DNA of 10,728 bases from Acidobacteriota bacterium (lineage in GTDB: Bacteria; Acidobacteriota; UBA6911; JACQSX01), in NCBI GenBank assembly GCA_016199665.1, contig JACQGG010000259.1:1-10728 (forward strand), read 5' to 3'. Position numbers and translations under genes: made by a program. Below the pieces are notes generated by a model that made no database searches, had not been told where the DNA came from, and saw only the letters and a program-made list of their open reading frames with translations. Below, piece after piece: positions 1 through 7,394 of this stretch; positions within the stretch are counted from its first letter, which is position 1; every line of letters starts with the position of its first letter.

Positions 1-2
1 CG

Positions 3-356
3 CCTGGTCCGCTCATCTCCTTTGGCATCTTCCTCTCATACTTGGCTGCCGGCTTCCCGGGCGCAGTTGTGGGCTGCCTTTGTCTCTTCCTGCCCAGTTT
101 CCTTTTGGTGCTCGGCCTGGGAAGGTACATTGAGAAGGTCGAGAACTTTCCTTACGCACGGGATGTGCTGTGGGGCTTCTCGGCCGGCACGTTGGGGCTA
201 ATTGTCGCTCTGGCCGCCGAGCTTGTTCCGCAAAGCATCCCTAATCTTTTCTCGGCTATTTCGGCCGCCGCGGCGGTCATTGCTGTCTGGCGCTTTGACA
301 TGAACCTGATCCTAGTTGTGCTGGCCGGGGGCGCGATAGGGTTGACGCGCGCGTAG
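3..356 (+). CDS. Chromate transporter (ChrA) family protein, C-terminal part only
   Basis: This is the end of an integral membrane permease of the CHR family, whose characterised members expel chromate from the cytoplasm. The reading frame is already open at the window edge and begins with Pro-Gly-Pro-Leu-Ile-Ser-Phe-Gly, matching the PGP motif that opens a conserved block in each CHR domain. It continues as hydrophobic stretches (SYLAAGFPGAVVGCLCLFLP, then GLIVALAAELVP, then NLILVVLAGGAIGL), consistent with the last three or four membrane helices, and ends at a TAG codon. A family member is usually about 200 residues in the short form or about 400 in the long form; only about 117 residues are visible, so the form cannot be decided. 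The true start lies upstream. The substrate is uncertain, since many CHR homologues have never been tested. Confidence 0.8.
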   Translation, partial: PGPLISFGIFLSYLAAGFPGAVVGCLCLFLPSFLLVLGLGRYIEKVENFPYARDVLWGFSAGTLGLIVALAAELVPQSIPNLFSAISAAAAVIAVWRFDMNLILVVLAGGAIGLTRA

Positions 357-879
357 GCGGTGGCTTTTTTCATAGAGGCTGCACAATATTCCGGCGGGGA
401 GGCCCCCACACAATATCATTTTGAAGAATCGTGACGTCAAACTGCTGCCTTGTGAAAAGGTTCAGCGTGCAATTTTCCAGGGATGCGTCTTGCTACTTCC
501 GGATTGCCAAAGGGCGGACATTCTGTTTGCGGTCCGGAACATCCTTCGGGCCACTTTTGATCTCCGTTGCCCTGCGAACAGTTCGTGCTATCATGGCAGG
601 CCAGGGCTGGAGAAGACGGAGGCGGATCATGATTTTGTCGCTGTCTGGAACTGCAGCCCAATTCACTGTGGGTTCTAATCCGCAGAATCGCGATCCTTCA
701 TATGGTATATGGAGAACTGCGCCTCGTCTGTAGAGTAAAGCCGGGAACATTCAATTTACCGCCGCGGACGAACAACGGTGCGCTCGACCTGCCAGCCTGC
801 CGGCTGATGCCGGTCGGGCAGTACTTCTTTCCGCAACGCGGCCTGATGAGGATGAGAACGTCCTGCGCGAGGAGGACCT
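357..879. other. Long intergenic region upstream of the molybdenum hydroxylase operon
   Basis: About 520 bases separate the permease gene from the next credible start. Short open frames on both strands (for example 431-733 +, 493-750 -) give compositions unlike real proteins, with runs of Arg and Cys, no recognisable domain and no good ribosome-binding site. I see no gene. The visible contents are a T6 run (365-370) without a convincing stem, an 8-base direct repeat CACAATAT (382-389 and 409-416) flanking a GC-rich hairpin, a weak sigma70-like promoter candidate (567-594), and a hairpin CCGGC-TGAT-GCCGG (800-813) in what would be the operon leader. Confidence 0.5.
567..594 (+). promoter_or_regulatory. 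Candidate sigma70-type promoter for the molybdenum hydroxylase operon, with an internal palindrome
   Basis: TTGCCC (567-572) and TATCAT (589-594) are separated by 16 bases and match 4/6 and 5/6 of the -35 and -10 consensus. The spacer contains the inverted repeat CGAAC-A-GTTCG (575-585), which would suit a repressor site. The start codon lies about 285 bases downstream, so the leader would be long. An 11-base palindrome of this kind is expected roughly ten times by chance in a window this size, so this is weak support. Confidence 0.22.
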
Positions 880-3261
880 GTGCTGAATGACAAGGGAATC
901 ACCCTGATCGAAACAGCCGACACGCTTGAAGCACTGGAGATTGTCGGCAAGTCTCCGCAGCGCGCCGACGCCAGGGACAAGGTGAGGGGAAGCGCCGTCT
1001 ACCTGGAAGACATGAAGGTCAACAACATGCTTTGCGGAAAGGTGCTTCGCAGCCGCTATCCTCATGCCCGGATCCTGAGCATTGACGCTTCCGCCGCTGA
1101 AAAACTTCCCGGCGTGAGAGGCGTGGTTACGGGAGCGGAATTGCCGTTCCTGCACGGCGAGTCTCTGGTGGACGAGCCGTTCCTGGCGCGCGACAAGGTG
1201 CGCTACACAGGCGAGGCGGTCGCGGCCGTGGCAGCCTTGGACGAAGCAACTGCCGAGGAGGCCCTGGAGCTGATAACCGTTCAGTACCAGGAACTGCCTC
1301 CGCTGTTTGACGTGATGGAAGCGGCAAAGCCCGGAGCGCCCCTGGTTCATGAAGCGCTGGCCAGTTACCAGCATGCCCCCGGCATCAATCCGATCCACGG
1401 CACGAACATCTGCAATCATTTCAAGCTGCGCCGGGGCGATATAGAGGAAGGATTTGCACAATCGGACTGCGTCTTCGAGGATACATTCACCACTCCGATG
1501 CAGCAGCATTGCAGTCTTGAGCCGCACGGTTCGATTTGTTTGATGAACCATGACGACAAGCTGACCCTCTGGACCAACAACGATTCTCCTCATCGCTGCC
1601 GCAAGGAAATCGCCAGCGCGCTGAAGATCCCTTTAACCAATGTCAGGATCATTACCGCGCCAAACATTGGAGGCAATTTCGGGGGCAAAGGGGGTTTGAA
1701 GGCCGAAGCGAGCGCCGCCGCCCTGGCCTGGAAGATCAGAAACCGTCCCATCAAGGTCATGTATACGCGCGAAGAGGAATTCTGCTCGTCGATTGGAAGG
1801 CATCCCTCGGTGACTCGGATCAAGACCGGAGTCAGAAAAGATGGGACGATTGTCGCGCGCCAGGTCGAAACCTACCTGGACTCGGGAGCGTACGCCGAGA
1901 AGGGACCCACGGTCGCCCGGTTTTGCGGTCTGTCGGCGGCGGGACCCTACAAGATTCCGCATGTGAAGGTGGACGTGTACTGTGTTTATACCAACAAGAC
2001 CGTGGCGGGGGCGATGCGCGGCTACGGAGGCCCGCAGGGAGCCTGGGCCTATGAGTCGCAAATGGACGTCATCGCCGCCAAGCTCGGGCTGGACCCTCTG
2101 GAGCTTCGGTTGCGGCATGCCTACGATGAAGGCGACATTCACATTACCGGTCAGCAGATTTATTCAGAAGGCCTCAAGGAATGCATCGAAAAAGTGGCCG
2201 AAAACATGGAATGGAGCAGGCCCAGGCCGGAGGGCCGGGGAAGAGGCATTGCCTGCATGGAGAGGGCGGTCAAGACCCCGTTCGGCTCGGCCGCCTTTGT
2301 CAAAGTCAATGAAGACGGAACCGTGGATATCTTGAGCAGCACGACCGAGGTCGGCCAGGGTTCGGAAACCGTCTTGCGCCAGATTGCAGCCGAGGAATTG
2401 GGGGTTCGCCTCGAACAGGTGAGAAAGGCGGCGCCCGACACCGCCTACACGCCTTTCGATTCTTCCACGACTTCCAGCCGCTCCACGTTTCACATGGGCA
2501 ATGCGGTGAAGATGGCGGTGGCGGACGCCAAGAGTCAGATCCTGAAACTGGCGGCGCCGTTGTTGGAGGCCAACGTTGATGACTTGCGCATCAAGGACGG
2601 GAATGTCCATCCCCAGGGGCAGCCGGAGCGGGCTCTTCCCATTGCCAAGGTGCTCCAGCGGCACTACGGCCCGTCCGGAACCGTACTCGGCCGGGGATAC
2701 TACATCCCGGAAATGCCGGCAGAATCCGAGGAATACTACTCCCGGTTCATGGTCCACTGGCTGGTGGGCGCCTGTGGCGCCGAGGTGGAGGTAAACAGAA
2801 AGACGGGGCAGATCAAAGTTCTGAAGATCTGGGGCGCCTACGACGCAGGAAAGGCAATTCATCCGGTAAACTGCGAAGGACAGATTCAGGGGGGGATCGC
2901 CATCGGGCTGGGTCTGGCTTTGTCAGAAGAGGTTATGTCCAAGGACGGCGCGGTGATGAATCCCTCTTTCCTGAGCTACAAAGTTCCTACCGCATTGGAC
3001 GTTCCTCAGATTGTGCCGATCATTGTAGAGCATCCGCACCCGGACGGGCCCTTCGGCGCCAAGGGAATGGGCGAAACAACCAATGTGCCTGTTCCCCCGG
3101 CAATTGCCAATGCCATCTATGATGCCGTCGGCGTCCGCATCCACAACCTTCCCGTCACGCCCGATAAAGTTCTGGAGGTGCTGAAGCTGAAGGCGCAGGA
3201 GCAGGCCGGCAGCCGGGCGCCTTCGCCGCGCCGGCCCGCCGCCCCGGGGAGAGGGAAATGA
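880..3261 (+). CDS. Molybdenum hydroxylase large subunit, xanthine dehydrogenase family, HcrA-like
   Basis: This is the catalytic subunit that binds the molybdopterin cofactor in a three-subunit hydroxylase or reductase. Residues about 20-140 form the a/b hammerhead domain (opening GKSPQRADARDKVRGSAVY), followed by the two molybdopterin-binding domains. Visible signatures are GGNFGGKG (264-271), AMRGYGGPQ (378-386), the block around AYDAGKAIHPVNCEGQIQGG near residue 660, and GAKGMGE ending at Glu732, the position of the catalytic base in this superfamily. AMRGYGGPQ replaces the active-site loop of CO dehydrogenase, so it is not CoxL form I. The length, 793 residues, is close to the roughly 770 typical of HcrA. 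A stop at 853-855 in the same frame leaves GTG at 880 as the only reasonable start, with GGAGGA at 871-876 slightly close to it. Its stop overlaps the start of the FAD subunit gene by 4 bases, implying translational coupling. 4-hydroxybenzoyl-CoA reductase is preferred because of the partner's cysteine loop; xanthine, nicotinate or another heterocycle remains possible. Confidence 0.88.
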   Translation: MLNDKGITLIETADTLEALEIVGKSPQRADARDKVRGSAVYLEDMKVNNMLCGKVLRSRYPHARILSIDASAAEKLPGVRGVVTGAELPFLHGESLVDEPFLARDKVRYTGEAVAAVAALDEATAEEALELITVQYQELPPLFDVMEAAKPGAPLVHEALASYQHAPGINPIHGTNICNHFKLRRGDIEEGFAQSDCVFEDTFTTPMQQHCSLEPHGSICLMNHDDKLTLWTNNDSPHRCRKEIASALKIPLTNVRIITAPNIGGNFGGKGGLKAEASAAALAWKIRNRPIKVMYTREEEFCSSIGRHPSVTRIKTGVRKDGTIVARQVETYLDSGAYAEKGPTVARFCGLSAAGPYKIPHVKVDVYCVYTNKTVAGAMRGYGGPQGAWAYESQMDVIAAKLGLDPLELRLRHAYDEGDIHITGQQIYSEGLKECIEKVAENMEWSRPRPEGRGRGIACMERAVKTPFGSAAFVKVNEDGTVDILSSTTEVGQGSETVLRQIAAEELGVRLEQVRKAAPDTAYTPFDSSTTSSRSTFHMGNAVKMAVADAKSQILKLAAPLLEANVDDLRIKDGNVHPQGQPERALPIAKVLQRHYGPSGTVLGRGYYIPEMPAESEEYYSRFMVHWLVGACGAEVEVNRKTGQIKVLKIWGAYDAGKAIHPVNCEGQIQGGIAIGLGLALSEEVMSKDGAVMNPSFLSYKVPTALDVPQIVPIIVEHPHPDGPFGAKGMGETTNVPVPPAIANAIYDAVGVRIHNLPVTPDKVLEVLKLKAQEQAGSRAPSPRRPAAPGRGK

Positions 3262-4259
3262 AGCTGCCGAAATTCGAATACGCCGCGCCTGAGTCGCTGG
3301 GTCAGGCCTGCCGGCTTTTGGAATCGCGGGGCGAGGAAGCCCACCCGATCGCAGGCGGGACCGATCTCCTGATGGCGCTGAAGAACCGGCAAAAGTTTCC
3401 CAAGATGCTGGTGGACCTGGGTGCTGTTCCCAACCTCAGCCGCATCGAGTATTCTGACGCCGACGGGCTGAGGATCGGCGCGATGGTTTCCCTCCGCCGT
3501 CTGGCCGCCAATCCCATTGTCAGGGAGAAATATCCCATCCTGGTCCAGGCGGCGCTCTCGGTCGGCACTGTTCAACTCCAGGCCATGGGTACTGTCGGCG
3601 GCAACCTTTGCCAGGACACCTGCTGCATGTACTTTAACCGGTCCGCCATGGTGCGGCAGTCCCTGGAGCCCTGCCACAAACTGGGCGGCTGCATCTGCCA
3701 TGTCGTCAGCAGCAGTGAAGAATGCTGGGCCGCTTATACCGGAGATCTTGCGCCGGCCCTGCTGGCGCTGGGCGCCAGCGTGAGCATGGCCGGCCCGGGC
3801 GGAGAACAGCGCCTGCCGTTGCAGGAGCTGTTCTCCGGTGATGGCAAGCGGCCCATTGCGCTCCGCCCCGGACAGCTGCTCGCCGAGATTCAGGTGCCGG
3901 CCGCTCCCCCGCGCTCCGGCGCTGTTTATCTCAAGCTGAGGCAACGGGAGACTCTGGACTATCCTTTACTGGGAGTGGCCGTCCATTTGACCCTGGAAAG
4001 GGGTGAGAACGGGCATTGCAAGACTGCCGCCCTTGCCATGACTGCGGTGGACAAAGCCCCGATCCTGCTCCAAGAAGCCGGGAAACTCGCCGGCAGAAAA
4101 CTTACTGAGGCGCAAATACGGGAACTGGCCAGGGCTGCCTATAAGCGGGCCCATCCCATGAAGAACCTGTACGGCCTCACAACCAAGTATCGTCTCAGCA
4201 TGGTTGAAGTTTACGTGGAAATGGCGGTGCGGCAGGCGTTGGAGAGTGCGATCCATTAG
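3258..4259 (+). CDS. Molybdenum hydroxylase FAD subunit with extra [4Fe-4S] loop, HcrB-like
   Basis: This is the medium subunit that carries FAD and passes electrons between the Fe-S subunit and an external partner. The N-terminal FAD-binding domain shows AGGTDL (32-37) and TVGGN (112-116), with GDLAP (162-166) behind. The C-terminal half (about 225-330) fits the CO-dehydrogenase flavoprotein C-terminal domain. Between the two FAD motifs lies a cysteine-rich insertion of about 40 residues. Cys123, Cys139, Cys147 and Cys156 are spaced 16, 8 and 9 residues apart, which from memory is the spacing of the [4Fe-4S] ligands in Thauera HcrB; Cys118, Cys122 and Cys145 are additional. Ordinary xanthine dehydrogenase FAD domains lack this loop. 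At 333 residues it is close to HcrB (about 324). The ATG overlaps the upstream stop (ATGA). The E. coli PaoB type, also with a [4Fe-4S] cluster, is the main alternative, but its loop spacing differs. Confidence 0.88.
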   Translation: MKLPKFEYAAPESLGQACRLLESRGEEAHPIAGGTDLLMALKNRQKFPKMLVDLGAVPNLSRIEYSDADGLRIGAMVSLRRLAANPIVREKYPILVQAALSVGTVQLQAMGTVGGNLCQDTCCMYFNRSAMVRQSLEPCHKLGGCICHVVSSSEECWAAYTGDLAPALLALGASVSMAGPGGEQRLPLQELFSGDGKRPIALRPGQLLAEIQVPAAPPRSGAVYLKLRQRETLDYPLLGVAVHLTLERGENGHCKTAALAMTAVDKAPILLQEAGKLAGRKLTEAQIRELARAAYKRAHPMKNLYGLTTKYRLSMVEVYVEMAVRQALESAIH

Positions 4260-4392
4260 CGGGGCATGGCCGACCCCACGAGGGCTCCGTCGCATCGTCC
4301 ACCGTACAAATTCGTAGGGTCCGGCCCCTGGGGGTGATCGGCTTTCTGCGAGTCTGCCGGCCGTGCAATAAATTGGGCATTAGCGGTGCAGC

Positions 4393-4398
4393 GAGGTG
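4393..4398 (+). promoter_or_regulatory. Ribosome-binding site deciding the start of the small Fe-S subunit
   Basis: GAGGTG lies 4 bases before a TTG codon at 4403, the same short spacing seen at the GTG start of the large subunit. The alternative GTG at 4334 has no comparable purine-rich site immediately upstream and would add 23 residues (including two cysteines) that have no counterpart in the family. Confidence 0.5.
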
Positions 4399-4402
4399 GG
4401 TC

Positions 4403-4909
4403 TTGGACAAGACGGTAAGAATCAACATTAACCGAGAATCCTATGAATTGGAGCTGGAGCCGAACCAGACGCTGCTGGATTTGTTGCGGGAGCAGCTCGG
4501 GATGACCGGAACCAAGAAAGGGTGTGAGATCGGCGCCTGCGGGGCCTGCACCGTGATCATCGACGGAGAACCGGCGCTCAGTTGTATGACTTTGGCGTTG
4601 AGATGTCGCGGCAAGGAGGTCATCACCATCGAAGGGATGGCTGAAAACGGGCGACTCCATCCGCTGCAGGAAATGGCCATAGAGCACGGCGCAGTGCAGT
4701 GCGGCTACTGTACGCCCGGCTGGCTGCTTTCGGCGAAAGTTCTCCTCGACAATAATCCCAGCCCGACACTCGATGAGGTGCGCTCGGCTATCTCGGGAAA
4801 CATCTGCCGCTGCACCGGCTATCAAAAGATAGAGGAGTCGATCCTGGCCGCCGCAGGAAGGAGCTTACCCGCTCCGGCTCCTGAGGGCGAATCCTCACCC
4901 AGGGTATAA
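4403..4909 (+). CDS. Molybdenum hydroxylase [2Fe-2S] small subunit, HcrC-like
   Basis: This is the electron-transfer subunit with two [2Fe-2S] clusters. Counting from the TTG start, the plant-ferredoxin-type cluster is bound by Cys41, Cys46, Cys49 and Cys61 (GCEIGACGACT then SC). The second cluster is bound by Cys100, Cys103, Cys135 and Cys137 (QCGYCTPG and ICRCTGY), the C-x2-C...C-x-C pattern of the family's helical domain. All eight ligands are present. The TTG start gives 168 residues, close to the usual 155-165; a GTG at 4334 in the same frame would give 191 with an unsupported N-terminal tail. The gene follows the FAD subunit by 143 bases without a visible terminator, so it is probably in the same transcript but not translationally coupled. 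The gene order large-FAD-FeS differs from the hcrCAB order I recall for Thauera. The last 15 residues are Pro/Ser/Glu-rich and probably disordered. Confidence 0.9.
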   Translation: MDKTVRININRESYELELEPNQTLLDLLREQLGMTGTKKGCEIGACGACTVIIDGEPALSCMTLALRCRGKEVITIEGMAENGRLHPLQEMAIEHGAVQCGYCTPGWLLSAKVLLDNNPSPTLDEVRSAISGNICRCTGYQKIEESILAAAGRSLPAPAPEGESSPRV

Positions 4910-5073
4910 ACCAGGCGCAGGGCGGGACCCCCTTCAGCGACGCCTACCGATAGGAGCCAATTTGCGCGGGCTCGTTGACCGCTTCCACCCCCACCCTCTG
5001 AGAGAGCGCACAGAGTCGTTGGTGATCTTACGCACTGACGTGGATGACTCCCGTCAGCTATTTTACACACTTC

Positions 5074-5103
5074 TTGACGCCGTGCCAAACGAAAAGAGAC
5101 AAT
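5074..5103 (+). promoter_or_regulatory. Candidate sigma70-type promoter for the fibre-like protein gene
   Basis: TTGACG (5074-5079, 5/6 to the -35 consensus) and GACAAT (5098-5103, 4/6 to the -10 consensus) are 18 bases apart. The -10 ends 36 bases before the preferred ATG at 5140, a normal leader length. The position also fits a new transcription unit after the hydroxylase operon. Confidence 0.35.
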
Positions 5104-5139
5104 GTAGAGCATACGTGTAATGGCATCGGGAGAACTGGC

Positions 5140-6471
5140 ATGAACACGATTCTGCAGAACATGGATACGCGGCGACATAGGGGGAGCCCCGGGGCGGTTT
5201 GGCTGCTGGGACTGATGGCTCTACTCTGGTGTCGTTCCAGCGTTGCCCTTGCGCAGGTGGGGTGGGCTCAGCCGGGTGGCACGGGGGACATCTACACGAC
5301 CAGTTCGTCAAACTTGGTCATTGGCACGGGCGGGCCGGGAGCCGGGGCAAGAGTTCACATCAAGAACAACGGCAGCTTTGCTCTCCGACTTGAGAATGTC
5401 GGCGCCGGAGGCGCCATGTTCAACTTCATCGTTGACAACCCGGGCGGCGCTTTGCAATTGGCGACGGGGTCCGGAAACATGTCGATTATGACGGCCAGGA
5501 CAGACGCAACGGTCATCTTTGCGCGGTCGACCACTTTCTCAGCCGGTATTACGGTCGACACCAACAGTATATTTGTGGATCCGGGCACTCACCGGGTGGG
5601 CATCGGGACCACGACGCCGGGGCAGAAGTTGGAGGTGGCCGGCGGGATTCGTATCGCTTCGGGCGCAACTATTGACACCGCCGGCGGGGATTTAAACTTC
5701 AACTCCCCGGGCAACATGGTCTTCGGATCGGGAGCCCCTTCGGGGGCCCGAGTCCACTATATGAACGGCGGCAGTTTTGTGGTGCGTTACCAGAACGTAA
5801 ACGCCGGCGGCTCGATGTGGAGCTTCGTGGTCGACAATCCTAACAGCTCTCTGCCCACCTGGCAGCTGACCGGGGGAATTGGAAACACCAATTTGATTAC
5901 GGCAACCCTCAACGGCAATATCGGACTGGGGACCACTGCCCCGGATCCCAACTTCCGGCTGGACGTATCCGGACCGGCCAAGATTCAGGGCAACGTGATT
6001 GTCGGGGGAAACGGAACATTTGGCGGAAACATGATCGTCAACGGCAGCATCGGGGCCAAGTATCAGGACCTTGCCGAGTGGGTGCCCACGTCTCGACCGA
6101 TGCAGGCGGGCACGGTCGTGGTTTTGGACCGGCAGCGTTCAAACGAAGTCATCCCCTCGTTCCGCGCCTACGACACCTCGGTTGCCGGTGTGATTTCTGC
6201 GACGCCGGGCCTGCTGCTGGGTGAAGAGGGAGAGGGGAAGGTGAAAGTTGCAATAACCGGACGGGTGAAGGTGAAAGTGGATGCCAGCCAAGGCGCCATC
6301 CAGGTGGGGGATCTGCTGGTTTGCAGCGACAAGGAAGGCCGGGCAATGCGGTCCGAACCGGTCAACATTGCCGGCATCCAAATGCATAGGCCGGGCACTC
6401 TGATCGGCAAGGCCCTGGAGCCGCTGGAGGAAGGCGAAGGTGAAATACTTGTGCTATTGAGCCTGCAGTGA
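5140..6471 (+). CDS. Secreted fibre-like protein with GIGTT repeats and a conserved C-terminal domain
   Basis: A predicted exported protein of 443 residues. The N-terminus has basic residues (RRHR, 11-14), a hydrophobic core (about 18-31) and an ALA-Q junction at 36-39 typical of signal peptidase I cleavage. The middle is Gly/Asn/Thr-rich and strand-like, with two copies of a 62-64-residue block (58-119 and 192-255) and two GIGTT-type motifs (HRVGIGTTTPGQKLEVAG and GNIGLGTTAPDPNFRLDVSG), common in tail-fibre-like and trimeric beta-structured proteins. From residue 306 (AKYQDLAEWVP) to the terminal LVLLSLQ is a compact domain that resembles C-terminal domains of fibre-like proteins and, more faintly, the autocleaving chaperone domain called peptidase G2. 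ATG 5140 is chosen because GGGAGA lies 6 bases before it; an in-frame ATG at 5044 would put an unlikely tail before the signal peptide, and ATG 5161 has no ribosome-binding site. No phage genes surround it, so a surface fibre or matrix protein is more likely than a virion part. Function unknown. Confidence 0.75.
   Translation: MNTILQNMDTRRHRGSPGAVWLLGLMALLWCRSSVALAQVGWAQPGGTGDIYTTSSSNLVIGTGGPGAGARVHIKNNGSFALRLENVGAGGAMFNFIVDNPGGALQLATGSGNMSIMTARTDATVIFARSTTFSAGITVDTNSIFVDPGTHRVGIGTTTPGQKLEVAGGIRIASGATIDTAGGDLNFNSPGNMVFGSGAPSGARVHYMNGGSFVVRYQNVNAGGSMWSFVVDNPNSSLPTWQLTGGIGNTNLITATLNGNIGLGTTAPDPNFRLDVSGPAKIQGNVIVGGNGTFGGNMIVNGSIGAKYQDLAEWVPTSRPMQAGTVVVLDRQRSNEVIPSFRAYDTSVAGVISATPGLLLGEEGEGKVKVAITGRVKVKVDASQGAIQVGDLLVCSDKEGRAMRSEPVNIAGIQMHRPGTLIGKALEPLEEGEGEILVLLSLQ
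5311..5904 (+). repeat. Duplicated 62-64-residue block inside the fibre-like gene
   Basis: Copy 1 (5311-5496) and copy 2 (5713-5904) encode parallel segments. Both run N-x-V-x-G-x-G, then GARVH, GSF, NV-x-AGG-x-M, F-x-VDNP and finish in a I-x-TA type ending. About half the residues are identical, and copy 2 has a 2-residue net gain. Each copy is followed at a distance by one GIGTT-type motif (5590-5649 and 5917-5979), so the duplicated unit may be block plus motif. Confidence 0.75.
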
Positions 6472-6479
6472 TTGCGGTA

Positions 6480-6527
6480 TGCCGGCAAGCGGCAAAGCTC
6501 GGCTGGAGGGACCGATCGACCTTTGCC
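6480..6527. other. Inverted repeats downstream of the fibre-like gene
   Basis: An 8-base palindrome TGCCGGCA (6480-6487) is followed by a stem GGCAAAG (6491-6497) / CTTTGCC (6521-6527) with a nested TCGG (6499-6502) / CCGA (6512-6515). It begins 9 bases after the stop codon, where a terminator would be expected, but there is no T-run after it. It may be an RNA 3'-end structure or chance. Confidence 0.3.
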
Positions 6528-6652
6528 AGCGAGAATCCATGATGCCGGCGCAATAAGTCCAAACAACAGAAATCCCGCCAATCCCGGAAACCGTTGCGCA
6601 TAGCTCGCTTCAGACTATGGATTAACGATGTTCCAAAAACAGGAACGCCGAT

Positions 6653-7390
6653 ATGCTTCTTTTGAGGAAATGGCTGAAGATTCTCATACTGCCTCCCGTG
6701 CTCTGGATCACCCTGCTGGTGGTCGTGCTGGTATTCTGGAACAAAAAATGGGCGCGCAGGGCTTTGCTGACGGGCGTCATTGTCATTGCGCTCTTGCATT
6801 CGACGATCCTGGCTTGGGCGGCCAGTTATCTTCTTGAGTCCCGCTTCCCCCGCCTGCGGGATATCCGTATCGCCGCACCCTACGATGCGATTGTCGTCCT
6901 GACGGGAGGCCACGCGACGATTCACCGTGTCGAAGAGGCGTGGCGGCTTTATCGCACTCTTCCCAGGCCGATCATCGTCGCAGGCGACGGGGCCGACCCC
7001 TTCACCACTGTGCCGAGCGAAAACAAGGTCGCTTGCAACTACCTGGCGCTTCTTGGAGTCCCGGCGGCCCACATCATTCCCGAGACGAACTCCCGGAACA
7101 CGTTCGAAAGCGCGATCGAAGTAGGAAAAATCCTCCAGGGAAAGGGTTGGCGGAGATATTTGCTGGTCACCTCGGCGCTGCACATGCCGCGCAGCATGCT
7201 GGCTTTCCAGAAGCTGGCGCCCACACCCATCGCCGCTCCGGGGAACTTCACCGTGGGCCGCAGGACTTTTGGACTGGCTGCCCTCCTGCCGAGCGAGTGG
7301 GCCGCCAGCACTACGAGTGACGCTTTTTACGAATACCTGGGACTCATTAACTACCGCTGGCGCATCAGATTTCATCGGGCTGCGCCCTGA
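6653..7390 (+). CDS. DUF218 (YdcF/ElyC/SanA family) membrane-anchored envelope protein
   Basis: Family members such as E. coli ElyC and SanA act at the cell envelope and affect peptidoglycan or barrier integrity under stress; the biochemical activity is not firmly known. This 245-residue protein has two N-terminal membrane segments (about 9-28 and 38-58) and then a soluble DUF218 domain. The domain signatures are visible: DAIVVLTGG (78-86), a conserved Glu/Asn motif ETNSRNTFESA (144-154), and LVTSALHMPRS (171-181), the family's usual sequence with its conserved His and Arg. The size and two-helix layout fit ElyC (about 259 residues) better than the single-helix SanA. ATG 6653 has AGGA at 6641-6644 at good spacing. 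The gene stands alone, 181 bases after the fibre-like gene, with a tandem-repeat patch immediately behind its stop codon. The fold assignment is firm and the cellular role is inferred. Confidence 0.87.
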   Translation: MLLLRKWLKILILPPVLWITLLVVVLVFWNKKWARRALLTGVIVIALLHSTILAWAASYLLESRFPRLRDIRIAAPYDAIVVLTGGHATIHRVEEAWRLYRTLPRPIIVAGDGADPFTTVPSENKVACNYLALLGVPAAHIIPETNSRNTFESAIEVGKILQGKGWRRYLLVTSALHMPRSMLAFQKLAPTPIAAPGNFTVGRRTFGLAALLPSEWAASTTSDAFYEYLGLINYRWRIRFHRAAP

Positions 7391-7394
7391 CGCC

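Noticed and set aside
340..370. Intrinsic terminator after the chromate transporter gene (T6 at 365-370)
   Set aside because: The T-run is not preceded by a stable stem; the GCGCGC stretch upstream cannot form a proper hairpin next to it.
382..416. Direct repeat CACAATAT as an operator pair or target-site duplication
   Set aside because: Eight bases repeated 27 apart with only a small hairpin between is too short for an insertion and easily chance.
432..439. Palindrome TGACGTCA as a regulatory site
   Set aside because: An 8-base palindrome is expected about forty times in this window, and no gene start is near.
431..733. 100-residue + strand frame in the first intergenic region
   Set aside because: Composition is unlike a protein (Arg run, scattered Cys), the start has no ribosome-binding site, and two other frames are equally open across the same bases.
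751..1593. 280-residue open frame on the minus strand opposite the large subunit gene
   Set aside because: It overlaps the strongly supported molybdenum hydroxylase large subunit, has no recognisable domain, and is the kind of antisense frame expected opposite a GC-rich gene.
3117..3944. 275-residue minus-strand open frame across the large/FAD subunit junction
   Set aside because: Both overlapping + strand genes have full family motifs; the antisense product matches nothing and spans two genes.
880..4909. Aerobic carbon monoxide dehydrogenase (CoxLMS)
   Set aside because: The large subunit has AMRGYGGPQ where form I CoxL has its Cys-containing active-site loop, and the FAD subunit has a [4Fe-4S] loop absent from CoxM.
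5140..6471. Prophage tail fibre gene
   Set aside because: It has a signal peptide and no neighbouring phage structural, lysis or integrase genes.
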